Positions 53,666 to 61,780 of a stretch of 64,000 nt of DNA are shown one piece after another. This DNA comes from JAGGAG01 sp964638035 (GTDB lineage: Bacteria; Gemmatimonadota; Gemmatimonadetes; Gemmatimonadales; GWC2-71-9): the NCBI GenBank assembly GCA_964638035.1, contig CAZWXD010000005.1, positions 78,610-142,609 on the forward strand, written 5' to 3'. A program made the position numbers and the translations under genes. Numbering within the stretch: the first letter of the stretch is position 1; each line of letters opens with the position of its first letter. Below the pieces are notes generated by a model that was not told the DNA's origin, did not search any database, and worked only from the letters and a program-made list of their open reading frames with translations.

Positions 53666-54574
53666 CTACAGGATCCGGAGCCCGAACCCGCTGGTGACGA
53701 GGCCCACACACAACTCCGCCGTGCGGTTCATCTCGTCCAGCACCGGGTTGATCTCCACGATGTCCATGGACACCATCCGCCCGCTGTCGGCGATCATCTC
53801 CATGGCGAGGTGGGCCTCGCGGTAGGTGGCGCCCCCCCGCACCGGCGTGCCCACGCCGGGGGCATCGGCCGGGTCCACCCAGTCCGCGTCACATGACACG
53901 TGCATGCCTGCCGTGCCCCGGGTGGCGATGGTGATCGCCTCCCGCATCACGTCCCGGAGCCCCCGCTCGTCCACGTCGCGCATGGTGAACACCGTCACGC
54001 CGAACTGCCGGACGTTCGCCCGTTCCGCCTGGTCCAGGTCACGCACCCCCACCAGCACGGCGTTCTCCGGGCGAACCGCCGGGCCCGGGATGGCGAGGCT
54101 GGTGAGGAGCGGGTCCCCATGCCCCAGCAAGTGCGCCACCGGCATGCCATGGACGTTGCCGGTCACCGAGGACTCTGGTGTGTTGAGGTCGCCGTGGGCA
54201 TCGAGCCAGATCAGGCCCACCCGCTGCCCGCGTTCGGCGTGGGCAGTGGCCACGCCGGCCAGGGAGCCTGCCGCCAGGGAGTGATCCCCGCCCAGGACCA
54301 GTGGCGCCACTCCCTCGCGCACGGCCCGCGCGGTGCGCTCGCTCAGGTCCCGGCACACCTTCGCAATGGCGGGGAGCAGGCCCAGCGCCGAGGTAACGCC
54401 CGTGAGCAGCTCGCGTTCAGGCACGGGGATGTTGCCCTCGTCCTCCACCTCGTGTCCCAGCGCCTCGAGCCGGGATTCGAGCTGGGCAATCCGCAGCGCC
54501 GAGGGACCCATGTCCACGCCGCGGCGGCTGGCGCCCAGGTCCAGGGGAACACCAATGATCCGGATCCGTGCCAT
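53666..54574 (-). CDS. rocF: Arginase
   Basis: 302 residues of the ureohydrolase family, in the arginase branch. Mn2+ ligands lie in G-G-D-H-S, D-A-H-G-D-L-N-T-P and C-D-A-D-W-V-D-P. The following A-P-G-V-G-T-P-V-R-G-G matches arginases; the D-A-D-W-V-D-P stretch differs slightly from the common D-V-D-x-x-D-P. It hydrolyses arginine to ornithine and urea. GGAGGAG lies 7 bases before the ATG. It is divergent from the cardiolipin synthase gene with only 17 bases between the two starts. Confidence 0.95.
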   Translation of the reverse strand: MARIRIIGVPLDLGASRRGVDMGPSALRIAQLESRLEALGHEVEDEGNIPVPERELLTGVTSALGLLPAIAKVCRDLSERTARAVREGVAPLVLGGDHSLAAGSLAGVATAHAERGQRVGLIWLDAHGDLNTPESSVTGNVHGMPVAHLLGHGDPLLTSLAIPGPAVRPENAVLVGVRDLDQAERANVRQFGVTVFTMRDVDERGLRDVMREAITIATRGTAGMHVSCDADWVDPADAPGVGTPVRGGATYREAHLAMEMIADSGRMVSMDIVEINPVLDEMNRTAELCVGLVTSGFGLRIL

Positions 54575-54591
54575 GTATCTTCTCCTCCCAG

Positions 54592-56058
54592 ATGACCCTC
54601 GATTCGCTGCTCTCCACCATGGGCACCTTCTGGCCCACCGTCCTTGCCATTGCAGGCATCCTGGTGGCCCTGGCCGCGACCGCCCACATCCTGCTCTACA
54701 AGGCTGATGTCCGGGCCGCCATCGGGTGGACCGGCCTGGTCTGGCTCTCCCCCTTCGTCGGCGCCGTGCTCTACTGGCTGCTCGGCATCAACCGGATCCG
54801 GCGCCGGGCGGGGCGCATCCGACGGGCCACCGTACTCGCGCATGACTATACCGAGGAGATCGCCCTCAAGCAGAAACAGGCTGCACTCCTTCCCCAGGGG
54901 ACCCCCCGGCGCTTCACGGCGCTGGCCACCGCCGTCGGCACCACCACCGCGCAGGAACTGGTGCCGGGAAACCTCGTGGAGCCCCTGCGCAATGGCGACG
55001 AGGCCTACCCTGCCATGCTCGAGGCCATCGCCGGCGCGAAGCACTCCATCGGCATGGCGAGCTACATCTTCGACAATGACCATGCCGGCCGCCCGTTCGC
55101 CGCCGCGCTGGCTGATGCCGTTCGGCGCGGGGTCCAGGTCAGGGTCCTGGTGGATGGCGTGGGCGCCCGCTACAGCCGCCCCCCGATCAACAAGCTCCTC
55201 GCCCAGCTGGGCGTGCCCCACGCCCTCTTCCTGCCCCACATCTTCCCCCTGGCCAATCCGTACTTCAACCTGCGGAGCCACCGGAAGATCCTGGTGATCG
55301 ATGGGGCTGTCGGGTTCGTGGGCGGCATGAACATCCGGGAGGGGTGCATCCTGGCGCGGCCCTCGAAGGAACCCACCCAGGACCTGCACGCGTGCGTGCG
55401 CGGACCGGTGGTGCGGCAGCTGGTGGAGACCTTCGCCTTCGACTGGCGCTTCACCACGAAGGAGCCGCTGGAGGGACCCGAATGGTTCCCGCCCCTGGCG
55501 CCCGCTGGCGACATCGTGGCGCGCGGGATCGCCGATGGTCCTGACGAGGACTTCGACACGATCCACGACAGCATCCTCGCCGCCCTCACCGTCGCCACGA
55601 CCAGCGTCCTCATCGTGACGCCCTACTTCCTCCCCGACGACGCGATCATCGAGGCGCTGCGGGTGGCCGCGATGCGCGGGGTCCGGGTGGATATCGTCCT
55701 TCCGGAGCGAAACAACCTGAAGGTCGTGGCCTGGGCCGCCACGGCCGGGCTGCGCGACCTCCTCCGCTGGGGGTGCCGCATCTGGCTCTCCCGCCCCCCG
55801 TTCGACCACACCAAGATCATGGTGGTGGACGAGACCTGGGCCATGATCGGCTCGGCCAACTGGGATCCCCGGAGCCTCAGGCTCAACTTCGAGTACAACC
55901 TCGAGTGCTACGACCCCGCGCTGGCGGTACGCCTTGCGGCAGTGGTGCATGAGCGCCTGGCCACGGCGCGGCGCTACACGCTCACCGAATGGCAGGCGCT
56001 GCCCATCCACGTCAAGCTGCGCAACGGCATCGCACGCCTGGGACAGCCCTACCTTTAG
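54592..56058 (+). CDS. cls: Cardiolipin synthase-type phospholipase D
   Basis: 488 residues. Two membrane segments (about 10-32 and 40-60) precede two HKD motifs: H-R-K-I-L-V-I-D-G and H-T-K-I-M-V-V-D-E, each followed by a Gly-rich catalytic context (G-G-M-N, G-S-A-N). This is the ClsA-type layout that joins two phosphatidylglycerols to cardiolipin in the inner membrane. There is no Shine-Dalgarno sequence; TATCTT lies 10 bases upstream of the ATG, so the transcript may be leaderless. A small coiled-coil gene follows after 47 bases. Confidence 0.94.
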   Translation: MTLDSLLSTMGTFWPTVLAIAGILVALAATAHILLYKADVRAAIGWTGLVWLSPFVGAVLYWLLGINRIRRRAGRIRRATVLAHDYTEEIALKQKQAALLPQGTPRRFTALATAVGTTTAQELVPGNLVEPLRNGDEAYPAMLEAIAGAKHSIGMASYIFDNDHAGRPFAAALADAVRRGVQVRVLVDGVGARYSRPPINKLLAQLGVPHALFLPHIFPLANPYFNLRSHRKILVIDGAVGFVGGMNIREGCILARPSKEPTQDLHACVRGPVVRQLVETFAFDWRFTTKEPLEGPEWFPPLAPAGDIVARGIADGPDEDFDTIHDSILAALTVATTSVLIVTPYFLPDDAIIEALRVAAMRGVRVDIVLPERNNLKVVAWAATAGLRDLLRWGCRIWLSRPPFDHTKIMVVDETWAMIGSANWDPRSLRLNFEYNLECYDPALAVRLAAVVHERLATARRYTLTEWQALPIHVKLRNGIARLGQPYL

Positions 56059-56105
56059 CCTGCCGGGCATGGCACCTTCACTGTCCACGATCCCTGGAGC
56101 CCCGA

Positions 56106-56378
56106 ATGACCGACCGTGACTACGCCGCCGAATGGAAGGCCCGGATGGACCGGATCCTGGCGGACCTGCAACCCGAACTGGATGAAATGCGGGTGAAGCT
56201 GCACCTGGCCCGGGCCGATGCGAAGGACGAGTTTGCCAGGTGGGAGCAGAAGTTCGCGGCCTACCGCACCCGCGCCGACGCCACCGGCGAGGAAGTGGGT
56301 GACATCCTGGAGGAAAAAGCGAAGGCCATCGGGGCTGAGCTGAAGGACGGGCTGGAGCGGCTGCGCAAGCTGGTGTAG
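56106..56378 (+). CDS. Small coiled-coil protein
   Basis: 90 residues, helical and highly charged (A-E-W-K-A-R-M-D-R-I, D-E-M-R-V-K-L-H-L-A-R-A-D-A-K-D-E-F). The heptad pattern suggests a coiled coil or apolipoprotein-like amphipathic helices. There is no signal peptide and no known domain. Purines (GAGCCCCGA) before the ATG are a weak ribosome site. It follows cls and converges on the SPFH/RHH pair with a 12-base gap. The upstream in-frame codons lie inside cls and are rejected. Confidence 0.66.
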   Translation: MTDRDYAAEWKARMDRILADLQPELDEMRVKLHLARADAKDEFARWEQKFAAYRTRADATGEEVGDILEEKAKAIGAELKDGLERLRKLV

Positions 56379-56390
56379 GCCACGGGGGCC

Positions 56391-56552
56391 TCAGGGCGCC
56401 GGCGGCGTGCGCCGGCCGGCTCGCGTGAGCGCCTCGCGCAGGAGGAACTCCACCTGCGCGTTGACGCTGCGCAGTTCATCATCCGCCCAGCGCTGGACCG
56501 CGGCCAGGAGGTCGCGGTCCACGCGCAGGAGGAACGCCTTCTTCTCCGCCAC
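56391..56552 (-). CDS. Ribbon-helix-helix (Arc/CopG-type) small DNA-binding protein
   Basis: 53 residues, starting with GTG. It reads as an RHH fold: beta strand K-K-A-F-L-L-R-V, helix A D-R-D-L-L-A-A-V-Q-R-W-A-D-D-E, loop L-R-S-V-N, helix B A-Q-V-E-F-L-L-R-E-A-L-T. The strand would enter the DNA major groove as in Arc. The start overlaps the SPFH stop by 1 base (TAGTG), so the two are coupled. The SPFH promoter carries three TGATA repeats 11 bases apart, a good candidate operator for it. The protein is too short for usual ORF cut-offs and is easily missed. Confidence 0.87.
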   Translation of the reverse strand: MAEKKAFLLRVDRDLLAAVQRWADDELRSVNAQVEFLLREALTRAGRRTPPAP

Positions 56553-57421
56553 TACTGGTACAACGTCCCGGTGTTCACCACGGGCTGGGGCGCCCGCTCA
56601 CCGCAGAGCACCACCAGCAGGTTGCTCACCATCGCCGCCTTCCGCTCCTCGTCCAGCGTGATCACCTGCTTCTGCGACAGGAGCTCGAGCGCGTTCTCCA
56701 CCATGCCCACTGCTCCTTCCACGATCTTCTGGCGTGCCGCGATGATGGCGCTCGCCTGCTGTCGCTGCAGCATGGCGGATGCGATTTCCGGCGCATAGGC
56801 CAGGAGGCTGATGCGCGCCTCGGTGACCTCCACGCCAGCACGGCTCAGGCGCTCGTGCAGGGCCTCGAGCAGCGCCTTGGACACCTCGGCCGTGTGGGTG
56901 CTCAGGGCCACCTCACCGGTGGCGTGCACGTCGTACGGGTACGACTGCGCCAGGGCCCGGAGGGCGGACTCACTCTGGATCCGCACGTACTCCTCATAGT
57001 GGTCCACCTCGAACATCGCTTCCGCTGTCTCCACCACCTTCCAGACCACAATGGCCGCGATCTCGATCGGGTTGGAGTGGGCGTCGTTCACCTTGAGCTT
57101 GGCGGTCTCGAAGTTCCGCACCCGGAGCGAGATCCTGGCCTTCACCGCGAACGGGTTCGCCCACCAGAACCCGTCACCCTTCACGGTCCCGATGTACTTG
57201 CCGAAGAGGGTCAGGACGCGGGCCTCGTTCGGGTTCACCACGAAGAGCCCCGGCAGCAGGATGACCACCAGCACGAAGCCCACGGCCCACGCCCCGGCCG
57301 GCAGCAGCCGGTCGTCCGTCATGGCCTGCACCGCCGCACTGAGGGTGATGGCCCCCGCCACGATCAGCACCACCAGGGCCAGGTAGCCGTTGGCCGCCCT
57401 GTGCGCCCGTTCCCGGATCAT
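56552..57421 (-). CDS. SPFH-domain membrane protein
   Basis: 289 residues. Two membrane segments (about 10-35 and 40-62) are followed by an SPFH/Band 7 domain: V-N-P-N-E-A-R-V-L-T-L-F-G, R-V-R-N-F-E-T-A-K-L-K-V-N-D and a V-E-V-T-E-A-R-I-S-L-L-A-Y-A-P-E-I-A block. The C terminus holds R-Q-K-I-V-E-G-A-V-G-M-V-E and lacks the long coiled coil of flotillins. Such proteins build membrane microdomain rings near other membrane complexes. GGAG lies 5 bases before the ATG. An RHH regulator is co-encoded. Confidence 0.92.
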   Translation of the reverse strand: MIRERAHRAANGYLALVVLIVAGAITLSAAVQAMTDDRLLPAGAWAVGFVLVVILLPGLFVVNPNEARVLTLFGKYIGTVKGDGFWWANPFAVKARISLRVRNFETAKLKVNDAHSNPIEIAAIVVWKVVETAEAMFEVDHYEEYVRIQSESALRALAQSYPYDVHATGEVALSTHTAEVSKALLEALHERLSRAGVEVTEARISLLAYAPEIASAMLQRQQASAIIAARQKIVEGAVGMVENALELLSQKQVITLDEERKAAMVSNLLVVLCGERAPQPVVNTGTLYQ

Positions 57422-57435
57422 TGTCGCTCCAGATG

Positions 57436-57466
57436 AATGTGATAGTGAGATGATATCACATTGATA
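57436..57466. promoter_or_regulatory. Candidate RHH operator: three TGATA repeats at 11-bp spacing
   Basis: TGATA occurs at 57440, 57451 and 57462, exactly one helical turn apart. The perfect inverted repeat aatgtgat (57436-57443) and atcacatt (57455-57462) overlaps them. On the minus strand the region contains TTGCGC, 18 bases, TATCAT, a plausible core promoter of the SPFH-RHH operon. Arc/CopG-type proteins bind tandem short half-sites of this kind, so autoregulation by the 53-residue protein is likely. Confidence 0.6.
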
Positions 57467-57515
57467 TGGATTTGCGCAAGGGGCGCCGTCCGGCCCCACC
57501 CGGGCACAAAGCGCA

Positions 57516-57548
57516 GGGGGGCGGAGACGTTGCTCGTCTCCGCCCCCC
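57516..57548. terminator. Hairpin terminator of the pilin operon
   Basis: Arms gggggg-cggagacg (57516-57529) and cgtctccg-cccccc (57535-57548) pair perfectly for 14 bases around a 5-base loop. It lies 25 bases past the PilW-like stop codon. On the minus strand no long T-tract follows, so termination may be Rho-assisted. Confidence 0.62.
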
Positions 57549-57572
57549 GCCACCCACTGTCCGGTTCTGGCG

Positions 57573-58553
57573 CTACCGGTTCCGTTCGTACGCCAGGTTG
57601 CGGGGAGAGAAGCGCCACTCGAACGTCCGGGTGGTGGGGGCCTGGCCGCCGCGGTCACCGCGCGATGCCTCCAACGTGGCCAGCACCCTCACGCTGGTCA
57701 GGTCATCGAAGTCATTGGAGTCGTCAGCGTCGGTCGGCACGGCCGCCCGGAGCGAGTCGCCGTCCACGAAATAGAGCCACACCTCGAAACCGGTCACGTT
57801 CTCTGCCACGACGTCGCCCACCGGGACATTCGCGCCCGTCAGGCGGGTGGCCCGGATGATCCGGTTCTGCCCATCCCGGTAGTACATGACCGGGGTGATG
57901 CGCTGGAAGGTCGTCTGGGCCGGTTGCAGGAGGAGCCGCGAGGCGCTCGCAATCGGCGGGGCCCAGCCGGCCGGGTGCAGGAACAGCGTGTCGCCCCCGG
58001 CGAACTCGATCCGGAACTGGTTGCTGCCGATCGGCCGCTTGGTGGTCACGTTCAGGAAGCGGCGCTCGGAACCGACGTTCATCTGCACGATGCTTCCCAC
58101 GCCGAACTGGAGGGTGTCCCCGGCGGTGGCCTGGACATCCACGCAGTACACGCCACAGTTGCCCTGGCCGGGAAGCCCCGGGACCGGGAGTGCCACCGGC
58201 ATGCTGTAGACCGGGGCGGCTGCCTTGCCGGTCTGGGGGAAGGGCAGGGGCAGCGAGTCATAGGGGACGCTCACCACCACCAGGGTGTCGCCCTTGGCCA
58301 GCAGGGTCCCGAACCGCGTCTGGCTCCGGATCGCCACCGCGGTCTGCGAGAGGTCGCGCTCCAGCGACGAGCCGAGGAAGCGGCCGCCACGGAAGATGTC
58401 CTCGCGGAGTGCATTGGACTCCACGCCGCGGAACGTGTGCACGGTGAAGTTCATCGTGGCGCCAATCACGGCCACGCCGACCACCATGGCGATCATGACT
58501 TCCACCAGCGTCAGGCCTCGACGGCCCGGCGCCAGGCGCAGGGCCCGGCTCAT
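57573..58553 (-). CDS. PilW-like minor pilin
   Basis: 326 residues. A basic leader R-A-L-R-L-A-P-G-R-R precedes the prepilin cleavage site G|L-T-L-V-E with Glu5 present, then a hydrophobic helix (V-M-I-A-M-V-V-G). The remainder is a long beta-rich periplasmic region with G-Q-N-R-I-I-R-A and a V-T-G-F-E-V-W-L-Y-F-V-D-G block. This fits PilW/minor pseudopilins that prime a type IV pilus or type II secretion filament. It overlaps the PilV-like gene by 4 bases and is the last gene of the pilin operon. Confidence 0.8.
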   Translation of the reverse strand: MSRALRLAPGRRGLTLVEVMIAMVVGVAVIGATMNFTVHTFRGVESNALREDIFRGGRFLGSSLERDLSQTAVAIRSQTRFGTLLAKGDTLVVVSVPYDSLPLPFPQTGKAAAPVYSMPVALPVPGLPGQGNCGVYCVDVQATAGDTLQFGVGSIVQMNVGSERRFLNVTTKRPIGSNQFRIEFAGGDTLFLHPAGWAPPIASASRLLLQPAQTTFQRITPVMYYRDGQNRIIRATRLTGANVPVGDVVAENVTGFEVWLYFVDGDSLRAAVPTDADDSNDFDDLTSVRVLATLEASRGDRGGQAPTTRTFEWRFSPRNLAYERNR

Positions 58554-58969
58554 GTCACGCCTCCGGTGTAGATGTAGGTCAGGAGCTCGACCGGCTGCGC
58601 CCCGCCCGGATAGGTCACCCGGACGGTCACGCTGATCAGGTTGGTGCGCACGTCCGACACGATGACAGTCCGCGTGAACTTCCCGTCATTGTCCGACTGG
58701 CCGTGGGCGTTGACCGTGGTCCCGCCCGGCTCGGCGTTCACCGGCACGTCCTGCGGCCGGATGCTCCGCAGCCATTCCATCCGCTGCCGGGCAATGTCGA
58801 GCCCCATGGTGCGGTACCCGGCGGAGCTGTTCGCGTGCACCGCGTTGGAGAGCGTCTTGGAGAGCGCGAGCACGCCCACCGCGAGCATCACCAGCGCCAT
58901 CATGACGGACACGAGGGTGAAGCCGGCGTCATGCCGCTGCACCGTCCGGCCGTCGCGTCGTCCGCTCAT
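58550..58969 (-). CDS. PilV-like minor pilin lacking Glu5
   Basis: 139 residues. The prepilin site is G16|F-T-L-V-S-V-M-M-A-L, so the residue at +5 of the mature pilin is Ser21 where nearly all type IV pilins have Glu. The hydrophobic helix and the following M-E-W-L-R-S-I-R-P block are PilV-like. It overlaps its neighbours on both sides by 4 bases. A pilin without Glu5 may cap a filament tip, as GspK does in type II pseudopili, or pair with a partner carrying the charge. Confidence 0.8.
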   Translation of the reverse strand: MSGRRDGRTVQRHDAGFTLVSVMMALVMLAVGVLALSKTLSNAVHANSSAGYRTMGLDIARQRMEWLRSIRPQDVPVNAEPGGTTVNAHGQSDNDGKFTRTVIVSDVRTNLISVTVRVTYPGGAQPVELLTYIYTGGVT

Positions 58970-59529
58970 TGCCAGGCTCCTCCGATGTAGTTCCACACGC
59001 GAACCGACCCTGCGCCGGTGACGGTCACCGCCGCCACGGCATCGGCGTCGGTGCGGTGGCGGATGTAGATGACGCCCTGCGTGCCGAATGGCTGCGTCAG
59101 CCCGCCCTGGTTGAACTCGAGCCGCGACCCGGTGAACGACGTCGGGTCGCCGTTCGGCCACCCGGCGAGGGCCGGGGCGCTGCCGCGGCCCAGCTGCACC
59201 CGACTGTCCACCGTCCGCAGCCCGAAGGCACGGAGCGAGTCACTCGATGCCTGGTCCTCCAGCACCAGGCCGTCCCCTTCGATGTCACGGTACGCCGCCC
59301 AGGTGCTGTCGCTCAGCAAGGCGAAGCGTGAGGTGCGCTTCGTGGACAGCGCCCTGGTGCGCACCAGCTCGATGTCGCGACCCAACTGCCTGGCCGCTTC
59401 CCGCACCAGCCGCTGCGGGCTGGGGCGGAGCCTCGGGACCATGATTGCCGTCATGATGCCGATCATGGTCACGACGACGAGCAGCTCGATCATCGTGAAG
59501 CCGCGGGTCCCCCGTGCGCGCGCCCTCAC
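58966..59529 (-). CDS. FimT/GspH-like minor pseudopilin
   Basis: 187 residues. The prepilin site is G10|F-T-M-I-E-L-L-V-V-V with Glu at +5, a classic type IV prepilin signature. After the helix comes G-R-D-I-E-L-V-R-T-R-A-L, as in GspH/FimT pseudopilins, and a beta-rich C-terminal part. It overlaps both neighbours by 4 bases, consistent with equal production of the minor pilins. Confidence 0.88.
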   Translation of the reverse strand: MRARARGTRGFTMIELLVVVTMIGIMTAIMVPRLRPSPQRLVREAARQLGRDIELVRTRALSTKRTSRFALLSDSTWAAYRDIEGDGLVLEDQASSDSLRAFGLRTVDSRVQLGRGSAPALAGWPNGDPTSFTGSRLEFNQGGLTQPFGTQGVIYIRHRTDADAVAAVTVTGAGSVRVWNYIGGAWQ

Positions 59530-61394
59530 TCGAACACCGGGCGGTACGCCGTCTGGACCACGCTGCCCACCACCGGGGTTCCCGGGGGGAGGTTGGCCGG
59601 GTCGAGGAACCGGGTTTCGAAGGCCCAGTCACGAATGGGGGCGCCGTAGTAGTCGCCTGACCACGAGCAGAGGTTGGTGGCCCGCTCGGCAAAGGACACC
59701 GAAACCAGGGAGCCACGATAGGTGGTCTGCACCCCACCCCAGTTCTCGAGGAAGCGGGGGAAGTTCTCCAGCCCGCCGCCATAGAAGTACTCGGCCGACC
59801 CGCCGGTGTACGTCGGGTTGCAACCCACGGGTACCGCGCCAGGCGCCTGGTAGTCGAACGGCGTGGCGCTGTGGCCTGCCAGCAGCGCGGCATAGATGGT
59901 GGCGGGCCCCGAAGTGGCCGGCCGCCGCGTCCACCGCGTCACGCCACCAGTGGTGGAACCGGCGCCACCGGGCCGGTTCACGTGGGTGGCGTCATTGAAG
60001 CCGGCCGACAGCCAGGAGAAGGCATCGGCCACGAGTGCCGCCGGCTGCCACTGCGCCCCGTTCGAGTTGTAGCTGCCCTGCACGTAGATCGGGAAGTCGG
60101 TGGCGATGGTAATCGGGCTGCCCAGGGTCGTCGCGTTCTGCAGCCGGACCATCGGGTACGGGCGGAAGCTGCAGCCAGCCGCGGGGCACCCGCGCGTGCC
60201 CGCGAAGCTCTCCATTGCCATCGGGATGTTCCGGAAGGTGATGAACAGGATGCGCGATTCGCGCGTCGCGTTGCCACCCATCCAGTTGAACAGCTCCTGC
60301 ATGTTCACGTTGAGCTGGTCCACGAACGTCTGCTCGCGGCTCTCCCACCAGGCGTTCGACGAGCCCGAGAAGATCAGGGCGCACTCGGCCTGCGTCGGGG
60401 CCACCCGTCCGCCGGACCGGAGCCCGCCTAGCGGCGTCGCGTTGATCACGCCGGGGTCGCACACGTTGTCGAGCTGCTGGTAGTCAATGTCGATGTACCA
60501 GTCGGCCTTCCAGGAGAACTTCGTGATGCGCTCGTCCGGCGAGTCGGCCGCCTCGCGCGCCTTGATCAGTTCGGCGGCCGGAATGCCGGCCGGGAGCGGC
60601 AGGCGGAGCGAGTCCACGCCGTAGGCGTTGGTCTTGAGCCGGCCGCTGAAGGTGTTCTCGCTCCAGGTCCGGAACGCGGCGAAGGTGCCGAAGCTGTCCG
60701 AGTCGTACAGCACCTGGCGCAGCGACCCGCCGGCGTCGGCGAGGTACACGCCGTTCACGCTGCTGTTGCCATCCTTGCGGCGGTAATGGAACGTGTTGGG
60801 CGTCGTGATCTGGTTGTGGTAGTACGAGTTGGCCGACTTGATGTAGATGCGTCCATTGGAGTGCACCCAGCCGGCAAAGTCGAGGCGCGGGCCGTTGGTG
60901 ATCTCCAGGTCCTTCTCGTAGAACACGCCGAACTGGAAGATCGGGATCGCCGCCGTCTTGACCGACACCACCGCGCGGCTGGCGTCCCCCATGCTGTCCA
61001 CCGCCCGGGTGGCAATGTCGTAGTTCCGCACCAGGGCGTAGAGGCCGGCGTACGGACCGTCGTTCACCGTCTCCTGGGTCGCGCCACCCACTGCCGTCAC
61101 GGTCATCGTGGGGATCGTGAACCCGGGAACGTACGGCGCGCCCAGGGAGTCGAGCTCCGCCTGGGAGATGAACCCGTCGTTCACCATCCCGGAGAGCTGC
61201 TGCATGATGTCGTCCGACGCCGCCTCGGCGGCGTAGATCGTCCGCGCCGTGCGATAGTCGTAGTTCGCCGTCCGGATCGTGGTCGTCACGCCCGAGACGG
61301 CGAAGGCGCACAGCACCGCGATCAGGAGCAACACGAACAGTGATGCCTCGAGCGCGAAGCCACGCCGGTTCTGGAGCAGTGTCGCTGGCCGCAT
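59526..61394 (-). CDS. PilX-like large pilin/secretion-associated protein
   Basis: 622 residues. The N terminus has R-R-G|F-A-L-E-A-S-L-F-V-L-L-L, pilin-like but with Glu at +4. The rest is a large extracytoplasmic region with many Tyr/Asn/Gly residues and conserved Cys (C-D-P-G, G-C-P-A-A-G-C, V-G-C-N, L-C-S-W-S). It is too large for an ordinary PilX; it may carry a tip or adhesin function. It is the first gene of the four-pilin operon, and a sigma-54-like element lies about 60 bases upstream. Confidence 0.7.
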   Translation of the reverse strand: MRPATLLQNRRGFALEASLFVLLLIAVLCAFAVSGVTTTIRTANYDYRTARTIYAAEAASDDIMQQLSGMVNDGFISQAELDSLGAPYVPGFTIPTMTVTAVGGATQETVNDGPYAGLYALVRNYDIATRAVDSMGDASRAVVSVKTAAIPIFQFGVFYEKDLEITNGPRLDFAGWVHSNGRIYIKSANSYYHNQITTPNTFHYRRKDGNSSVNGVYLADAGGSLRQVLYDSDSFGTFAAFRTWSENTFSGRLKTNAYGVDSLRLPLPAGIPAAELIKAREAADSPDERITKFSWKADWYIDIDYQQLDNVCDPGVINATPLGGLRSGGRVAPTQAECALIFSGSSNAWWESREQTFVDQLNVNMQELFNWMGGNATRESRILFITFRNIPMAMESFAGTRGCPAAGCSFRPYPMVRLQNATTLGSPITIATDFPIYVQGSYNSNGAQWQPAALVADAFSWLSAGFNDATHVNRPGGAGSTTGGVTRWTRRPATSGPATIYAALLAGHSATPFDYQAPGAVPVGCNPTYTGGSAEYFYGGGLENFPRFLENWGGVQTTYRGSLVSVSFAERATNLCSWSGDYYGAPIRDWAFETRFLDPANLPPGTPVVGSVVQTAYRPVFE

Positions 61395-61780
61395 ACCTGG
61401 TACCCCCGTGCGAGTGGATGCGTCGTTCGCGCATCCTCGGCCCCCCTGTTTGGCAAGTCCGTTGCCAGCGTCGGCTGAATTGCTATGTGGTTGTCATATA
61501 GTGACTTGCCTCAGGGCGACCCAGCGATGAACCCCTCGAAATGCAGCCGGATGCGCGTTTGGCGTGCAGTGCATTGCATTGCACGGTCGGATGTTGAGCA
61601 TCGGATAGCATCCCTGGTGGTCGCAACTCCCGGCTGGATCTTGCGATCGGCCCGGTCTGGAGACCGTACAAGGGTACGACGCAGTGTCCCAAGTGCTTGT
61701 CGCGGTGGGTAAAGGCCGTCTCAGGCGAGGTGGCCCCCGGCTTGCCCTCCGGCGTGGGAATCACCCTCCCTCGCGGAGCC
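61395..61780. other. Divergent intergenic region (386 bp) between pilin operon and barrel gene
   Basis: No gene is supported here. It holds a leader hairpin ggatgcg/cgcatcc (61416-61436), the palindrome tggcaa-gtccg-ttgcca (61451-61467), a stretch of repeated TGCA around 61564-61583, and two consecutive small hairpins, cggtct/agaccg (61653-61666) and cgtac/gtacg (61664-61677). Short open frames on both strands lack codon bias and are rejected. Confidence 0.6.
61453..61467 (-). promoter_or_regulatory. Candidate sigma-54 promoter of the pilin operon
   Basis: On the minus strand TGGCAACGGACTTGC has GG and GC separated by exactly 10 bases, as in -24/-12 elements. It lies 59 bases upstream of the PilX-like ATG. 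Because the element is part of a perfect palindrome (61451-61467), it could instead be an operator. Sigma-54 control of pilins is known in other bacteria. Confidence 0.42.

Noticed and set aside
61660..61780. Riboswitch (c-di-GMP, glycine or cobalamin class)
   Set aside because: The conserved core sequences of these classes are absent despite local hairpins.
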